The translations under genes and the position numbers were made by a program. A stretch of 64,000 nucleotides of DNA from Gp13-AA77 sp035946575 (GTDB lineage Bacteria; Acidobacteriota; Terriglobia; UBA7540): positions 74,734-138,733 of the forward strand of contig DASYZG010000080.1 of the NCBI GenBank assembly GCA_035946575.1, read 5' to 3'. Below the pieces are notes generated by a model that saw nothing but the letters and a program-made list of their open reading frames with translations, did no database searches and was not told the DNA's origin. This document shows, in pieces, positions 33,430 to 42,136 of the stretch; positions within the stretch are counted from its first letter, which is position 1, and each line of letters opens with the position of its first letter.

Positions 33430-35526
33430 GTGTTCAACTCCCGATCTTGGAAACGACTCGTTCTGACGGTATCGCTGGCGAGTTTGCTGGGAGCTGCGGG
33501 TGTGAGCTTCCGTCCGCTTGGCGCGGACGAGGGAATGTGGACCTTCGATAACCCTCCCATAAAGCTGCTGCAGCAGCGCTATGGCTTCACGCCCACCCAG
33601 GAATGGCTGGACCACGTGCGCCTGGCGAGCATCCGGTTCAACGACGGCGGTTCGGGTTCCTTCATCAGCCCCCGTGGCCTGGCGCTGACGAATCATCACG
33701 TGGCGCTTGGGCAGTTGCAGAAGGTATCGACGCCGCAAAAGGACTACGTCAAGGACGGCTTCCTCGCCCATTCGGAGGCCGAGGAGATGAAGTGTCCGGA
33801 CCTCGAGTTGAACGTCCTCGAGTCGATGGAGAACGTCACGGCGCGGGTTCTGGGCGCCGTCAAGCCGGGCATGAGCGATAAGGATGCTCTCGATGCGCGC
33901 AAGGCGGAGATGGCCAGGATCGAAAAGCAGAGCCAGGACGCAACAGGCTTCCGGTCCGATGTGATCCCGCTGTATCAGGGTGGCGAATACTGGCTCTACC
34001 GCTACAAGAAGTACACCGATGTCCGCCTGGTCTTCGCGCCCGAGCAGCAGACCGCCTTCTTCGGCGGCGATCCCGACAACTTCACCTACCCGCGCTACGA
34101 CATCGATATGGCGCTGTTCCGCGCCTACGAGAACGGCAAGCCCGCCGATACACCGCAGTACCTGAAATGGAACAGCAAGGGTCCGGCCGATGGCGACCTG
34201 GTGTTCGTGTCCGGCAATCCCGGCTCGACTTCCCGCCTCGACACCGTAGCCCAGCTCGACTTTGCTCGCGACTACGGGTTACCCGTCATCCTGCAGATCC
34301 TCAATCAACGGCTGGCCGTGCTGCAGAAGTACTCGGCTCGCGGCCCCGAGCAGGCGCGCCAGGCGCTGAACATGATCTTCGGGCTTCAGAATTCCATCAA
34401 GGCTTTGACGGGCGAGTACAACGGCCTGCGCGACAAGTCTCTGATGGCCAAGAAGGAAAAGGAAGAGGCCGACTTCCGGGCGCGCGTGGACGCGAATCCC
34501 GAATGGCGGCAGGCTTACGGCTCAGCGTGGACCGAGATCGAGGCAGCCGAGAAAAAGTTCGAGTCCCGAAACAAGCAGGCTCGCTTTCGCGGCGTGGGCG
34601 GGTCGCGGATGTGGAACAATGCGCTGACGATCGTTCAGTACGTGGCGGAGGTCCAGAAGCCCGACGGGGAACGGCTCGACGGCTTCCACGATTCGGAGCT
34701 GGACTCGCTCAAATTCCGGCTGCTCTCGCCGGCGCCCGTCTATCCCGAAATGGAAGAAGTGCTGATTGCCGACAGCCTGGCGCGTTCGGCGCGCGAGCTT
34801 GGTCCGGATGACCCCTTCGTCAAGGCGGCGCTCGGCGGACGTTCTGCCGAAGAGGCGGCCCATGAGCTGGTAGCCGGCACCAAGATCGGCGATCCCGCTT
34901 TCCGCAAGTCGCTGCTCGCCGGCGGACCTGCCGCCGTGGCCGCGTCCACGGACGCGATGGTAGTCGTGGCGCGGAACGTGGATCCCTCCGCGCGTGAAAT
35001 CCGCAAATGGGTCGAAGACAACGTGGAGAGCGTGGAAACCAAGGCTGGCGAGCAGATCGGCAAGGCGCGCTTCGCGGTCTACGGGAAGTCGACCTACCCC
35101 GATGCCACGTTTACGCTGCGACTCTCCTACGGGACCGTCAGGGGCTACCCCATGAACGGTACCGAAGCGCCCCCAATGACTACGCTCTATGGCCTCTATG
35201 ATCGTTCCTTGAGCTTCAGCCAGAAGCCGCCGTTTGACCTTGCGCCGATTTATTGGCAGCGCAAGGATCAGCTGGACCTCTCCACGCCTGTGAACTTCGT
35301 CACCACCAACGACATCATCGGTGGCAACTCCGGTTCGCCGGTCATCAATCGCGAAGGTGAGATTGTCGGCCTGATCTTCGACGGCAATATTGAAAGCCTG
35401 GTGGGAGATTTTGTCTACGACGAAAGCAGCAACCGGGCGGTCGCCGTCGATACTGCGGTTATGACCGAGGTGATGCGCAAGCTGTACGATGCCGGTAGTC
35501 TCGTGGACCAACTCGAGGGGCGCTAA
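33430..35526 (+). CDS. S46-family exported dipeptidyl peptidase
   Basis: The 698-residue serine peptidase is of the DPP7/DPP11 group, exported to the periplasm or outer surface. The GTG at 33430 has a strong AGGAGG site and begins a signal peptide (RLVLTVSLASLLGAAGV). The catalytic histidine is in LALTNHHVALGQ (residues 89-90). The acidic/aromatic block GGDPDNFTYPRYDIDMALFR contains the catalytic aspartate region. The nucleophile is Ser634 in IGGNSGSPVINREGEIVGL. Family length is about 700. These enzymes remove dipeptides from peptides for nutrition. DPP7 and DPP11 specificity depends on a residue I cannot confirm by eye. Confidence 0.92.
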   Translation: MFNSRSWKRLVLTVSLASLLGAAGVSFRPLGADEGMWTFDNPPIKLLQQRYGFTPTQEWLDHVRLASIRFNDGGSGSFISPRGLALTNHHVALGQLQKVSTPQKDYVKDGFLAHSEAEEMKCPDLELNVLESMENVTARVLGAVKPGMSDKDALDARKAEMARIEKQSQDATGFRSDVIPLYQGGEYWLYRYKKYTDVRLVFAPEQQTAFFGGDPDNFTYPRYDIDMALFRAYENGKPADTPQYLKWNSKGPADGDLVFVSGNPGSTSRLDTVAQLDFARDYGLPVILQILNQRLAVLQKYSARGPEQARQALNMIFGLQNSIKALTGEYNGLRDKSLMAKKEKEEADFRARVDANPEWRQAYGSAWTEIEAAEKKFESRNKQARFRGVGGSRMWNNALTIVQYVAEVQKPDGERLDGFHDSELDSLKFRLLSPAPVYPEMEEVLIADSLARSARELGPDDPFVKAALGGRSAEEAAHELVAGTKIGDPAFRKSLLAGGPAAVAASTDAMVVVARNVDPSAREIRKWVEDNVESVETKAGEQIGKARFAVYGKSTYPDATFTLRLSYGTVRGYPMNGTEAPPMTTLYGLYDRSLSFSQKPPFDLAPIYWQRKDQLDLSTPVNFVTTNDIIGGNSGSPVINREGEIVGLIFDGNIESLVGDFVYDESSNRAVAVDTAVMTEVMRKLYDAGSLVDQLEGR

Positions 35527-35760
35527 TCGCAGCGTGAAGTCAGGAGTTGACGAACTACTGAGAAGTACAAACAAATTAGCACGATTCCCAGCAGACCGCG
35601 GTCCAAAGTAACGCTCTTGATGCCGCGCACAACGTAGCAATACCCAACCTCATACTTGCGAGCCCGGCGGGCACCGGATACGTTATACGTTCTCGCGCCG
35701 CACACGACAGGTTTTCGCTGCAAGGGCTCAAGTGTGTCCGGCCTTGGAGGGGTATCCGCC

Positions 35761-37800
35761 ATGATGGTTTATCGAAACGCTTATTCGCGGCTTGCTGCCG
35801 CTCTGGCTCTTATGATGGCGTCGGCTCTGACGGCCCTGGCCGGCGAATTCGCCACGGCCGTGAATTACGGAACAGGCACCACACCTATCGCTGTCGCCGT
35901 GGCAGATTTCAATGGCAATGGAAAGCCCGATCTGGCGGTAACCGACTTCGGAAACGGCAAGGTCAGCATCCTGCTGGGCAATGGAGACGGAACGTTCCAG
36001 ACAGCGGTGAGCTACGGTGCGGGCTCACGTCCGATTTCCGTAGCAATTGGTGACTTCAATGGCGACGGCATTCTGGATCTCGCGATCGCCAACAACGTGA
36101 GCAGCGGGACGGTCAGCATTCTGCTGGGCAACGGCGACGGCACTTTCAAGCAGGGCGGCGCGTATTCCGCAGCTTCGTCCCCCCGCTCGGTCGCGGCCGG
36201 TGATTTCAATGGTGACGGCAAGCTCGACCTGGCCGTGGCCAATCAGACCTCGAATAATGTCAGTATTCTGATCGGCAACGGCGATGGAACTTTCCAGGCG
36301 CCGGTGAACTATAAGGCCGGAACGGCTCCGGTGTTCGTGGCCGCGGCGGCGCTCGAGAGCAATGGACCCCTCGATCTCGTGGTGGCCGACGCTTCCGGCG
36401 GCAGTCAAAGCACGGTCAGCGTGCTCCTGGGTAAAGGGGACGGCACATTCCAGACGGCGGTGAGTTATAGCACCGGATCGCGGCCCGAAGCCGTAGCCGT
36501 GGCCGACTTCAACGGCGACGGCATTCCGGATCTGGCGGCGGCCGACTACGATGCCAACCAGGTGAGCGTGCTGCTGGGGACCGGCAACGGAGTTTTTGGC
36601 ACCGCCGTCAACTACTCCGTCGGTACCGAGCCCGTCGGCATCGCCGCCGCCGATTTCAATGGGGACGGCAAGGCCGATCTGGTGACGGCAAACTTCGGCA
36701 AAAAGAACGTCAGTGTGCTGCTGGGTAACGGTGACGGTACCTTCCAGAGCGCCGTGACCTATAGCGCCGGGTCGGGTCCACGGGCCGTCGCCGCGATCGA
36801 CGTGAACGGCGACAACGCGCCCGATCTCGAGGTGCCCAACGACCTCGGCAACAACCTCAGCATTTTGCTGAACACTGGCGGTACTCTCGTAAACACCACC
36901 AGTTCCCCCAACCCGTCCAATCCCGGCCAGACCGTTACTTTCACCACCACCGTCACTGCCAGCCAGACCGGATCGCCGACTCCCACCGGAAGCGTCACTT
37001 GGACCGACAATGGAGCCAACGTCCTTGGCACCGTGACGCTCAGCTCCGGTAAAGCGAGCCTGAAGGTCTCCACCCTGACCTCTGGCACGCACACCATCAC
37101 CACCGCGTACTCCGGGGACACCACCTATAATCCGAACAGTGCTCCGCCGTTGACGCAGACGGTGACTGGCAACGGTTCCGGTGTGACGTTGACCCCCTCC
37201 AGCTTGAACTTCGGTACGCAAACCGTGGGGACAACCAGTTCAGCCCAGGTCGCGACCCTGACCAATGGCGCCTCCACGACCTTGACGATTACGAGCATCG
37301 CCACCAGCACAAATTTTGTGGAGTCGAACGACTGTGGCGGAGGACTTCTGGCCGGAGGAAGCTGCACCATCAGCGTTTCCTTCAAGCCGGCAAAGTCGGG
37401 CCCGTTGACCGGTACGCTCACCGTGACCGACAGCGCCTCCGGGAGTCCTCAAACTTCCAGCCTTTCGGGTACGGGCACCTTCGTCAGTTTATCGCCCTCC
37501 AGCCTCGCTTTCGGAAGCCAGAAGGTGAACACCACCAGCCCGCCGCAGAACATAACGTTGAGCAACAAGTCCACAAGCTCTTCTCTCAAAATCAACGGAA
37601 TCAGCATCGCTGGAACCGATCCCACCGATTTTGCGGAAACCAACAACTGTGGGACGAGTCTTGCGGCCGGCGGTTCGTGCTCCATCATGGTGACCTTCAC
37701 TCCCACGAAGACGGGCGCGCGCAGCGCCACGGTCTCCGTGGCCGACAATGGCGCCGGCTCGCCGCAGACGGCTTCCTTGTCGGGTACGGGAACGAACTAG
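35761..37800 (+). CDS. FG-GAP/VCBS propeller protein with Ig-like and choice-of-anchor domains
   Basis: The 679-residue secreted protein starts at 35761 (GGAGGGG site) with a signal peptide (LAAALALMMASALTALAG). Seven repeats of the type DFNGDGKLDLAVA-SILLGNGDGTFQ span residues 28-370 and should form a seven-bladed calcium-binding propeller. Repeat 4 is degenerate (ALESNGPLDL instead of DFNGDG.LDL). An Ig-like repeat domain (about 375-475, NPSNPGQTVTFTTTV) follows, then two tandem choice-of-anchor D/ASPM-like domains (SSLNFGTQTVGTTSSAQVAT and SSLAFGSQKVNTTSPPQNIT) that end the protein without a sorting signal. Such proteins are surface or extracellular adhesion-type proteins; ligand unknown. 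Confidence 0.9.
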   Translation: MMVYRNAYSRLAAALALMMASALTALAGEFATAVNYGTGTTPIAVAVADFNGNGKPDLAVTDFGNGKVSILLGNGDGTFQTAVSYGAGSRPISVAIGDFNGDGILDLAIANNVSSGTVSILLGNGDGTFKQGGAYSAASSPRSVAAGDFNGDGKLDLAVANQTSNNVSILIGNGDGTFQAPVNYKAGTAPVFVAAAALESNGPLDLVVADASGGSQSTVSVLLGKGDGTFQTAVSYSTGSRPEAVAVADFNGDGIPDLAAADYDANQVSVLLGTGNGVFGTAVNYSVGTEPVGIAAADFNGDGKADLVTANFGKKNVSVLLGNGDGTFQSAVTYSAGSGPRAVAAIDVNGDNAPDLEVPNDLGNNLSILLNTGGTLVNTTSSPNPSNPGQTVTFTTTVTASQTGSPTPTGSVTWTDNGANVLGTVTLSSGKASLKVSTLTSGTHTITTAYSGDTTYNPNSAPPLTQTVTGNGSGVTLTPSSLNFGTQTVGTTSSAQVATLTNGASTTLTITSIATSTNFVESNDCGGGLLAGGSCTISVSFKPAKSGPLTGTLTVTDSASGSPQTSSLSGTGTFVSLSPSSLAFGSQKVNTTSPPQNITLSNKSTSSSLKINGISIAGTDPTDFAETNNCGTSLAAGGSCSIMVTFTPTKTGARSATVSVADNGAGSPQTASLSGTGTN

Positions 37801-37889
37801 ATCGGGCTGGGAGCGCGGGCATCCTTGCCGGCTTCCGGCTTCTGGCGTTAGCCCGTGGATGATGCGGGCCAGATGTCCGCGTCCTCAGC

Positions 37890-39002
37890 TCACAGGCTCC
37901 GGCGGAAGAGCGCGGTAGCGGCAGCCATGGACAGCACCGTGAAGACCAGCAGGTAAGCCAGGTCTCCGTAGACCGCGCTCAGGCCGGTGTTCTTCAGCAA
38001 CAGACATTTGAAAGCGTGGACGGCGTAGCTGAAGGGATCGACGGTGGAGATCGCACGCATCCATGCCGGAAATGCCTGGACCGGGTATACGGCGCCGCTG
38101 GGGAAGAAGAGCAGCGTGTTGAGGACGCCGAAGACCGCGCGAGGTATCAGCGGATCGCTCACGCGCACCATGATGAGAAACATCATGCTGACCAGGGCCA
38201 GTGCCGTTATCACGATCATCACCGCCATGCGCATCATGCGCAGCGGATCGAACGGCTGAGGGATACCGGCGATGACCGATCCCAAGGTCATCAATACCCC
38301 TCCCGACAGGACCGCTTTGATCGTGCCCGAGAGATTAAATCCCAGAATCAGCTCGAGCTTGCTGATGGGCGTCACCAGATAGCCTTCGTGCAGGCCGCGG
38401 GCCTTGTCGTCGATGAAGATGATCCCGCCGCCGATCATCACCATCACGAAAATCGAAAGCACGATTGATCCCGGAAGCAGGTACTGGATGTACGGGACGT
38501 AGGGGTAGACCTCGACCACGGAAAGCGCGGCTTCGGTCGACTCGTGCGGCTGGGGCAGCTTTTCGTCATAAGCGGCCACCATGCCGTTGAACAGACCTTC
38601 GAGGGTGGAGGAGACGAACTGGTCGGTATTGTCCTCCACCAGCGCCACCTGCGGCGCCTTCTGCTCCAGAACGTCGCGCGAGAAATTGGGCGGAATGTTG
38701 AGCACGCCGTTCAGCCGCCCGTTGCGGAGATCGCGGAGCGCGCTGCCCTGATCGTCGTAGTTGATGGCGGTGACGGTCTCGGCGTTCACGTTGACAGCGC
38801 TGAGCATCTCGCGGAACTTTAGCGCCGTCACCTGATGATCCTGGTCGACCACGCCGAGTTTCAGGTGCTTGATCTTGCCGCCGAAGGCGTACCCCAGCAC
38901 CACAAGCTGGACGAGGGGAAAGACCATCGACACGATGATCAGCACCGGGCTGCGCCGGAACCGCCGGAGATCGCGTTCGATGAGTGCCCAGACGCGGTTC
39001 AT
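37890..39002 (-). CDS. ABC-2-type exporter permease
   Basis: The 370-residue inner-membrane protein has one N-terminal segment (about 20-42, VLIIVSMVFPLVQLVVLGYA), a periplasmic domain of about 130 residues, and five segments near 175-200, 225-250, 260-285, 290-312 and 345-365. This is the ABC2_membrane_3 layout used for drug or lipid export. It is the last gene of the HlyD-ATPase-permease operon, but a four-helix-bundle cassette now lies between the ATPase and permease genes. Only 11 bases separate the cassette from this start (CAGTCCCTGCT then ATG), and no clear ribosome binding site is left. Confidence 0.9.
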   Translation of the reverse strand: MNRVWALIERDLRRFRRSPVLIIVSMVFPLVQLVVLGYAFGGKIKHLKLGVVDQDHQVTALKFREMLSAVNVNAETVTAINYDDQGSALRDLRNGRLNGVLNIPPNFSRDVLEQKAPQVALVEDNTDQFVSSTLEGLFNGMVAAYDEKLPQPHESTEAALSVVEVYPYVPYIQYLLPGSIVLSIFVMVMIGGGIIFIDDKARGLHEGYLVTPISKLELILGFNLSGTIKAVLSGGVLMTLGSVIAGIPQPFDPLRMMRMAVMIVITALALVSMMFLIMVRVSDPLIPRAVFGVLNTLLFFPSGAVYPVQAFPAWMRAISTVDPFSYAVHAFKCLLLKNTGLSAVYGDLAYLLVFTVLSMAAATALFRRSL

Positions 39003-39013
39003 AGCAGGGACTG

Positions 39014-39446
39014 GGGGTCAGGGGTCAGGGGCCGGGAATCAGCGAGAAGCGGAGCCCCGCGCTCTCAATGCGTTTATCAGGCCGTTCAGCATCCTGCCCA
39101 GTTCTCTCGTCTCACTACTCAATGCAGAAAGTGGCTCGGGACCTAAGTACCCGAGATTGTGAGAAATAATCAAGTGAGTCTCCAGCTCCATGAGTGATCC
39201 TCGCGCCATCAGCAGGAACTGGATGTACTCTCTCGTCGATCCGCGTCCCCACCCCTCGGCAATGTTGGCCGGAATCGACGCAGCTGATCTCCGGATCTGC
39301 GAGATTAAGCCGAACTTCTCGTCAGAAGGGAAACGCCCGGTTGCTCGATAGAGTTGCGTCGCCAGGGTCACCGATCTCTGCCACACCGTCAGATCCCGTA
39401 GCTGTTGACGGTTTTGCCCATTCCCTAGCCCCTGACCCCTGACCCC
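39014..39446. mobile_element. Cassette: four-helix-bundle gene bracketed by an 18-bp inverted repeat
   Basis: GGGGTCAGGGGTCAGGGG at 39014-39031 and its exact complement CCCCTGACCCCTGACCCC at 39429-39446 enclose the gene at 39039-39386. Each arm is itself a direct repeat of GGGGTCA. The 433-base unit fills the spacer between the ABC ATPase (stop at 39454) and permease (start at 39002), leaving 7 and 11 bases. That position and symmetry suggest insertion as a unit. No transposase is present, so it would be non-autonomous. Confidence 0.6.
39039..39386 (-). CDS. Four-helix-bundle protein (S23/bAvd-like)
   Basis: The sequence IRRSAASIPANIAEGWGRGS, STREYIQFLLMARGSLMELE, then ETHLIISHNLGYL and a fourth helix LSSETRELGRMLNGLINAL is diagnostic of the four-helix-bundle family (TIGR02436). 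That family includes the S23 protein encoded in 23S rRNA intervening sequences and the bAvd accessory protein of diversity-generating retroelements. The first available start is GTG at 39386, but conserved N-terminal residues (QQLRDLTVW) are encoded in frame upstream without a start codon, back into the inverted repeat. The true start may be non-standard or the 5' end may be decayed. The function of orphan copies is unknown. It lies inside an ABC operon. Confidence 0.78.
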   Translation of the reverse strand: MWQRSVTLATQLYRATGRFPSDEKFGLISQIRRSAASIPANIAEGWGRGSTREYIQFLLMARGSLMELETHLIISHNLGYLGPEPLSALSSETRELGRMLNGLINALRARGSASR

Positions 39447-39453
39447 TAAACAA

Positions 39454-40440
39454 TCACCGCCTTATCACCAGCGGCGAATCCGCCGCCGACGGCTCCTGGA
39501 GTTCGTCCCGGAGCTGGCGGCCGGTGAAATGCATGAACACATCGTCGAGCGTGGCGGACTGGACGGAGAGCGAAGCGACGGTCACCCCGCGCTGCCGGGC
39601 CGCCTCCACCAGCTCGACGGTCGTGCGCGGGCCGTTCCGCGAGGCGATGCGATAAACGTGGTCGTAGAGCTTCACGCTCGCGACTTCCGGCAGATTCTCC
39701 AAGGTCTGCTGCCAGTCCGCCGGCGCCTTGGCGAAGCTCACCTCGAGCATGTTTTCGCCCGGAATGGAAGCCTTCAGCCTGCGCGGTGTGTCGAGCGCCA
39801 CCAGCTTGCCGTGATCCACGATGGCAATCCGGTCCGCCAGCTTGTCCGCCTCGTCCATGTAGTGCGTGGTGATGAGAATCGTCAGATTGCGCTTCGATTT
39901 CAAATGCACCAGCATTTCCCAGACCGCGACGCGCGAGACGGGATCGAGGCCCGTCGTCGGCTCATCGAGGAAGAAGATGCTCGGTTCGTGCACGAGGCCG
40001 CGCGCGATCTCCAGGCGCCGCCGCATACCGCCGGAGAGAAACTTCACCGGCTTGTCGGCCCACTGGCCGAGGTCCACCGCGTCGAGCAGTTCCTTGATGT
40101 GCCGCTTGCGGATGTCGCGCCGTACGCCGTAGAGCTTGGCGAAGATCAGGAGATTCTCCTCCAGGCTCAGATCGAGGTCCGAGGTGGTAGCCTGGGGAAT
40201 CACTCCAATCGTCTTACGGACCTCGTTCGGATCCTCGCGGATGTCGAAGCCATTCACCCGCGCCGTGCCTTCAGTCGGCGGGATCAGCGTGGTCAGCATG
40301 CGGATGAGCGTGGATTTTCCGGCGCCGTTCGGCCCCAGCAGCCCGAAAATCTCGCCCTGCAGCACGCGAAAGCTGATGTGATCCACGGCGGTGAATTCGC
40401 CGAACTTCTTCGTGATGGCCTCTACCTCGATGGCGTCCAT
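39454..40440 (-). CDS. ABC exporter ATP-binding protein (DrrA-like)
   Basis: The 328-residue cytoplasmic ATPase contains Walker A GPNGAGKST (residues 36-44), the Q-loop VIPQ, the signature LSGGMRRRLEIARGLVHE, Walker B FFLDEPTTGLD and the switch histidine in ILITTHYMDEADKLADRI. After about residue 220 there is the DUF4162-type C-terminal extension (MLEVSFAKAPADWQQTLENL) common in drug-export ATPases. It should power the permease encoded next. The HlyD gene is upstream with a 276-base gap containing an inverted-repeat element. The last residues are LVIRR with the stop 7 bases from the inserted cassette. Confidence 0.95.
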   Translation of the reverse strand: MDAIEVEAITKKFGEFTAVDHISFRVLQGEIFGLLGPNGAGKSTLIRMLTTLIPPTEGTARVNGFDIREDPNEVRKTIGVIPQATTSDLDLSLEENLLIFAKLYGVRRDIRKRHIKELLDAVDLGQWADKPVKFLSGGMRRRLEIARGLVHEPSIFFLDEPTTGLDPVSRVAVWEMLVHLKSKRNLTILITTHYMDEADKLADRIAIVDHGKLVALDTPRRLKASIPGENMLEVSFAKAPADWQQTLENLPEVASVKLYDHVYRIASRNGPRTTVELVEAARQRGVTVASLSVQSATLDDVFMHFTGRQLRDELQEPSAADSPLVIRR

Positions 40441-40449
40441 CTTATAAAG

Positions 40450-40560
40450 GATTACAAAATGGAGTGACAGCGGTGCGCTGTAGCGCGCCTGTCCCAGGCG
40501 CGAAAATCGCGGGCGGGGACGCCCGCGCTACAGCACGATCTGTCACCCTGATTTGTAATC
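40450..40560. repeat. 111-base palindrome with boundary words
   Basis: The arms GATTACAAAATGGAGTGACA (40450-40469, plus G) and TGTCACCCTGATTTGTAATC (40541-40560, with C before) match at 17 of 21 positions when inverted. Inside, GCTGTAGCGCG and CGCGCTACAGC are complements, followed inwards by GGCGCG and CGCGGGCGGGGACGCCCGCG. It lies in the HlyD-ATPase gap, 10 bases upstream of the ATPase start. The same boundary word flanks a different palindrome at 41805-42012. Confidence 0.75.
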
Positions 40561-40572
40561 GTCATTAGAAAC

Positions 40573-40725
40573 AGTGACGAGTGACAAGTGGCAAGCGATT
40601 GTGTGCCATTGAACCGTCGATCCACGGAGTCATTGAGGGAGTCAATGACTCAATCGCTCAATGACTCGATGACTCAATCGCTCAATAACTCGTCGCTCGT
40701 CCCTCGTCACTCGTTGTCACTTGCC
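40573..40725. repeat. Word-repeat element overlapping the hlyD stop codon
   Basis: AGTGACGAGTGACAAGTGGC (from 40573) and its partly inverted relative ending at 40725 frame a stretch of periodic words. Within, GAGTCATTGA (40627-40636) and TCAATGACTC (40642-40651) form a perfect 10-bp hairpin with a 5-base loop, followed by CAATCGCTCAATGACTCGAT and further near copies. The right arm contains the HlyD stop codon at 40717-40719. Confidence 0.7.
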
Positions 40726-41766
40726 CTTCCCGACAGGCACGGTTACATACGCCGTCATGCCCACCGCCAGTGCCCGGTCGCGATTATCGACGCGCAGGCG
40801 TACTTCGAACGTCTTGATGTCGCGCTTGCTGCGGCTCACGTCGCGTTGGGTGGCGAAGCTCGCATCTTCGCCGCGATAAAAAACGGTGCCCGGCCGCGTG
40901 ACTCCGGAGGGCAGCCTCGCCGTGAAAGTCTCGCCCCTGCGGATCTCATCGATATAGGTTTCGGGCACGTCGATACGGACCCACAGATTGTCCGGATCGA
41001 TCAGGGTTACAATGGGTTGCGCGATATTCACCACCTCGCCCTGGAGCGCTACGCGCGTATCCACAAAGCCCTCGATCGGCGAGCGAATCTCCGTGTAGTC
41101 GAGGCGTACGTGGGCCTGTGTGCGTTGCGCCCTCGCCGCTGCCAACTGGTGAAGACTGGCGTTGAGTTCGTCCTCCCGGACCTTCACTTGTTCGAGGTTG
41201 GACCGTGCCATGGAGAGCGTCGCCTTCGCCTGCTCAACCTGCTTGCTCAGCGAATCGAGATGGGCCTGGGCGGCATCGCGCCCGGTTCGCGCCTGATCGT
41301 CGGCTGAAGCCGGCTCCACGCCCGCTTCGAACAGGGCGTGCGTGCGCTGGTAATTCAGGCGATCGTTCTCGAGGTCCGCCTCGGCTTCCTTCTGGGCGGC
41401 CTGGGCCGCGGCCAGGCCGGCCTCCGCCTGCTGGATCTGGTCCCGCGTCTGCAGCTCCTGATAACTCAAAGTCGAACGCGCCCCATTGGCGCTCGATTGC
41501 TGGCTCTGCGCCACGTGCGCGTAGTATGCGTCCTCAGCCTTCAGCTCCAGCGGAAAAATTGTGGCCAGTAACTCACCCCGATGGACGGGATCACCTTGCT
41601 TGACGAAGAGATCCTGAATCTGGCCCTCGACCTGGGAACTCAACTCGACGTCATCGGTGGTGACGACGCCGGTGAGGGCGAGCGACGTCGGCGGGCGCCC
41701 ATAGACGTAGTAGAGCGCCGCACCTACAGCACCTAAAATCAAGAGCAGAATCAGCAACTTGCGCAT
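40717..41766 (-). CDS. HlyD-family periplasmic adaptor of an ABC exporter
   Basis: The 349-residue protein has one N-terminal membrane segment (residues 3-21, LLILLLILGAVGAALYYVY), a lipoyl-like half (VELSSQVEGQIQDLFVKQGD), and a long alpha-helical hairpin at about residues 75-205 (RDQIQQAEAGLAAAQAAQKE, LSKQVEQAKATLSMARSNLE). The second lipoyl half (RLDYTEIRSPIEGFVDTRVA) and beta-barrel domain (NLWVRIDVPETYIDEI) follow. It bridges the inner-membrane ABC exporter to the outer membrane. It begins the three-gene operon with the ATPase and permease. The last codons overlap a repeat element. No outer-membrane partner gene is nearby. Confidence 0.93.
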   Translation of the reverse strand: MRKLLILLLILGAVGAALYYVYGRPPTSLALTGVVTTDDVELSSQVEGQIQDLFVKQGDPVHRGELLATIFPLELKAEDAYYAHVAQSQQSSANGARSTLSYQELQTRDQIQQAEAGLAAAQAAQKEAEADLENDRLNYQRTHALFEAGVEPASADDQARTGRDAAQAHLDSLSKQVEQAKATLSMARSNLEQVKVREDELNASLHQLAAARAQRTQAHVRLDYTEIRSPIEGFVDTRVALQGEVVNIAQPIVTLIDPDNLWVRIDVPETYIDEIRRGETFTARLPSGVTRPGTVFYRGEDASFATQRDVSRSKRDIKTFEVRLRVDNRDRALAVGMTAYVTVPVGKGK

Positions 41767-41804
41767 CGCGAATCAGCCCCCCTCGCGAATCGATGAGTGG
41801 CTTC

Positions 41805-42012
41805 TACAGAGTGTTACCAAATCGAGTGACGGGCTAACCCCTCACCCGGCCCACCGCAGCTGATGAAAGCGCTGGCGGCGGGCCACCCTCTCCGCCTGGG
41901 AGAGGGCCAAAAGCCGGAAGAAAACAGCCCTCTCCCTTGGGAGAGGGTGCCGAGGTACGAGGGCGGGTGAGGGGAGGCACCCGAAAACTATTGTCACCGC
42001 ATTTTGTAATTC
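41805..42012. repeat. 208-base CCCTCACCC palindrome with boundary words
   Basis: TACAGAGTGTTACCAAATCG followed by AGTGAC (41805-41830) and TTGTCACCGCATTTTGTAAT followed by TC (41991-42012) are the inverted boundary words. The enclosed core has CCCCTCACCCG and CGGGTGAGGGG arms and two CCCTCTCC/GGGAGAGGG hairpins. Cores of this CCCTCACCC type are widespread in bacterial spacers. It lies 40 bases upstream of the hlyD start. Confidence 0.75.
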
Positions 42013-42080
42013 TCAATAAACCGCCCTCGCCCGAACCTGGCATGGCATCGGTCCAAATGGTGTCAATTTTGAATGACCCG

Positions 42081-42136
42081 CATCTCGAATCTTGAGTGTT
42101 GCATCTTGGATGCTGAATCTTGAATTTTGAATCTTG
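42081..42136. repeat. GAATCTTGA short-word repeat
   Basis: The words CATCTCGAATCTTGAGTG, then GCATCTTGGATGCTGAATCT and TGAATTTTGAATCTTG repeat an approximate 9-base period of GAATCTTGA. This is an AT-rich patch inside the 615-base gap 41767-42381, which otherwise contains the palindrome at 41805-42012 and a sigma promoter candidate, with no gene. Confidence 0.55.
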
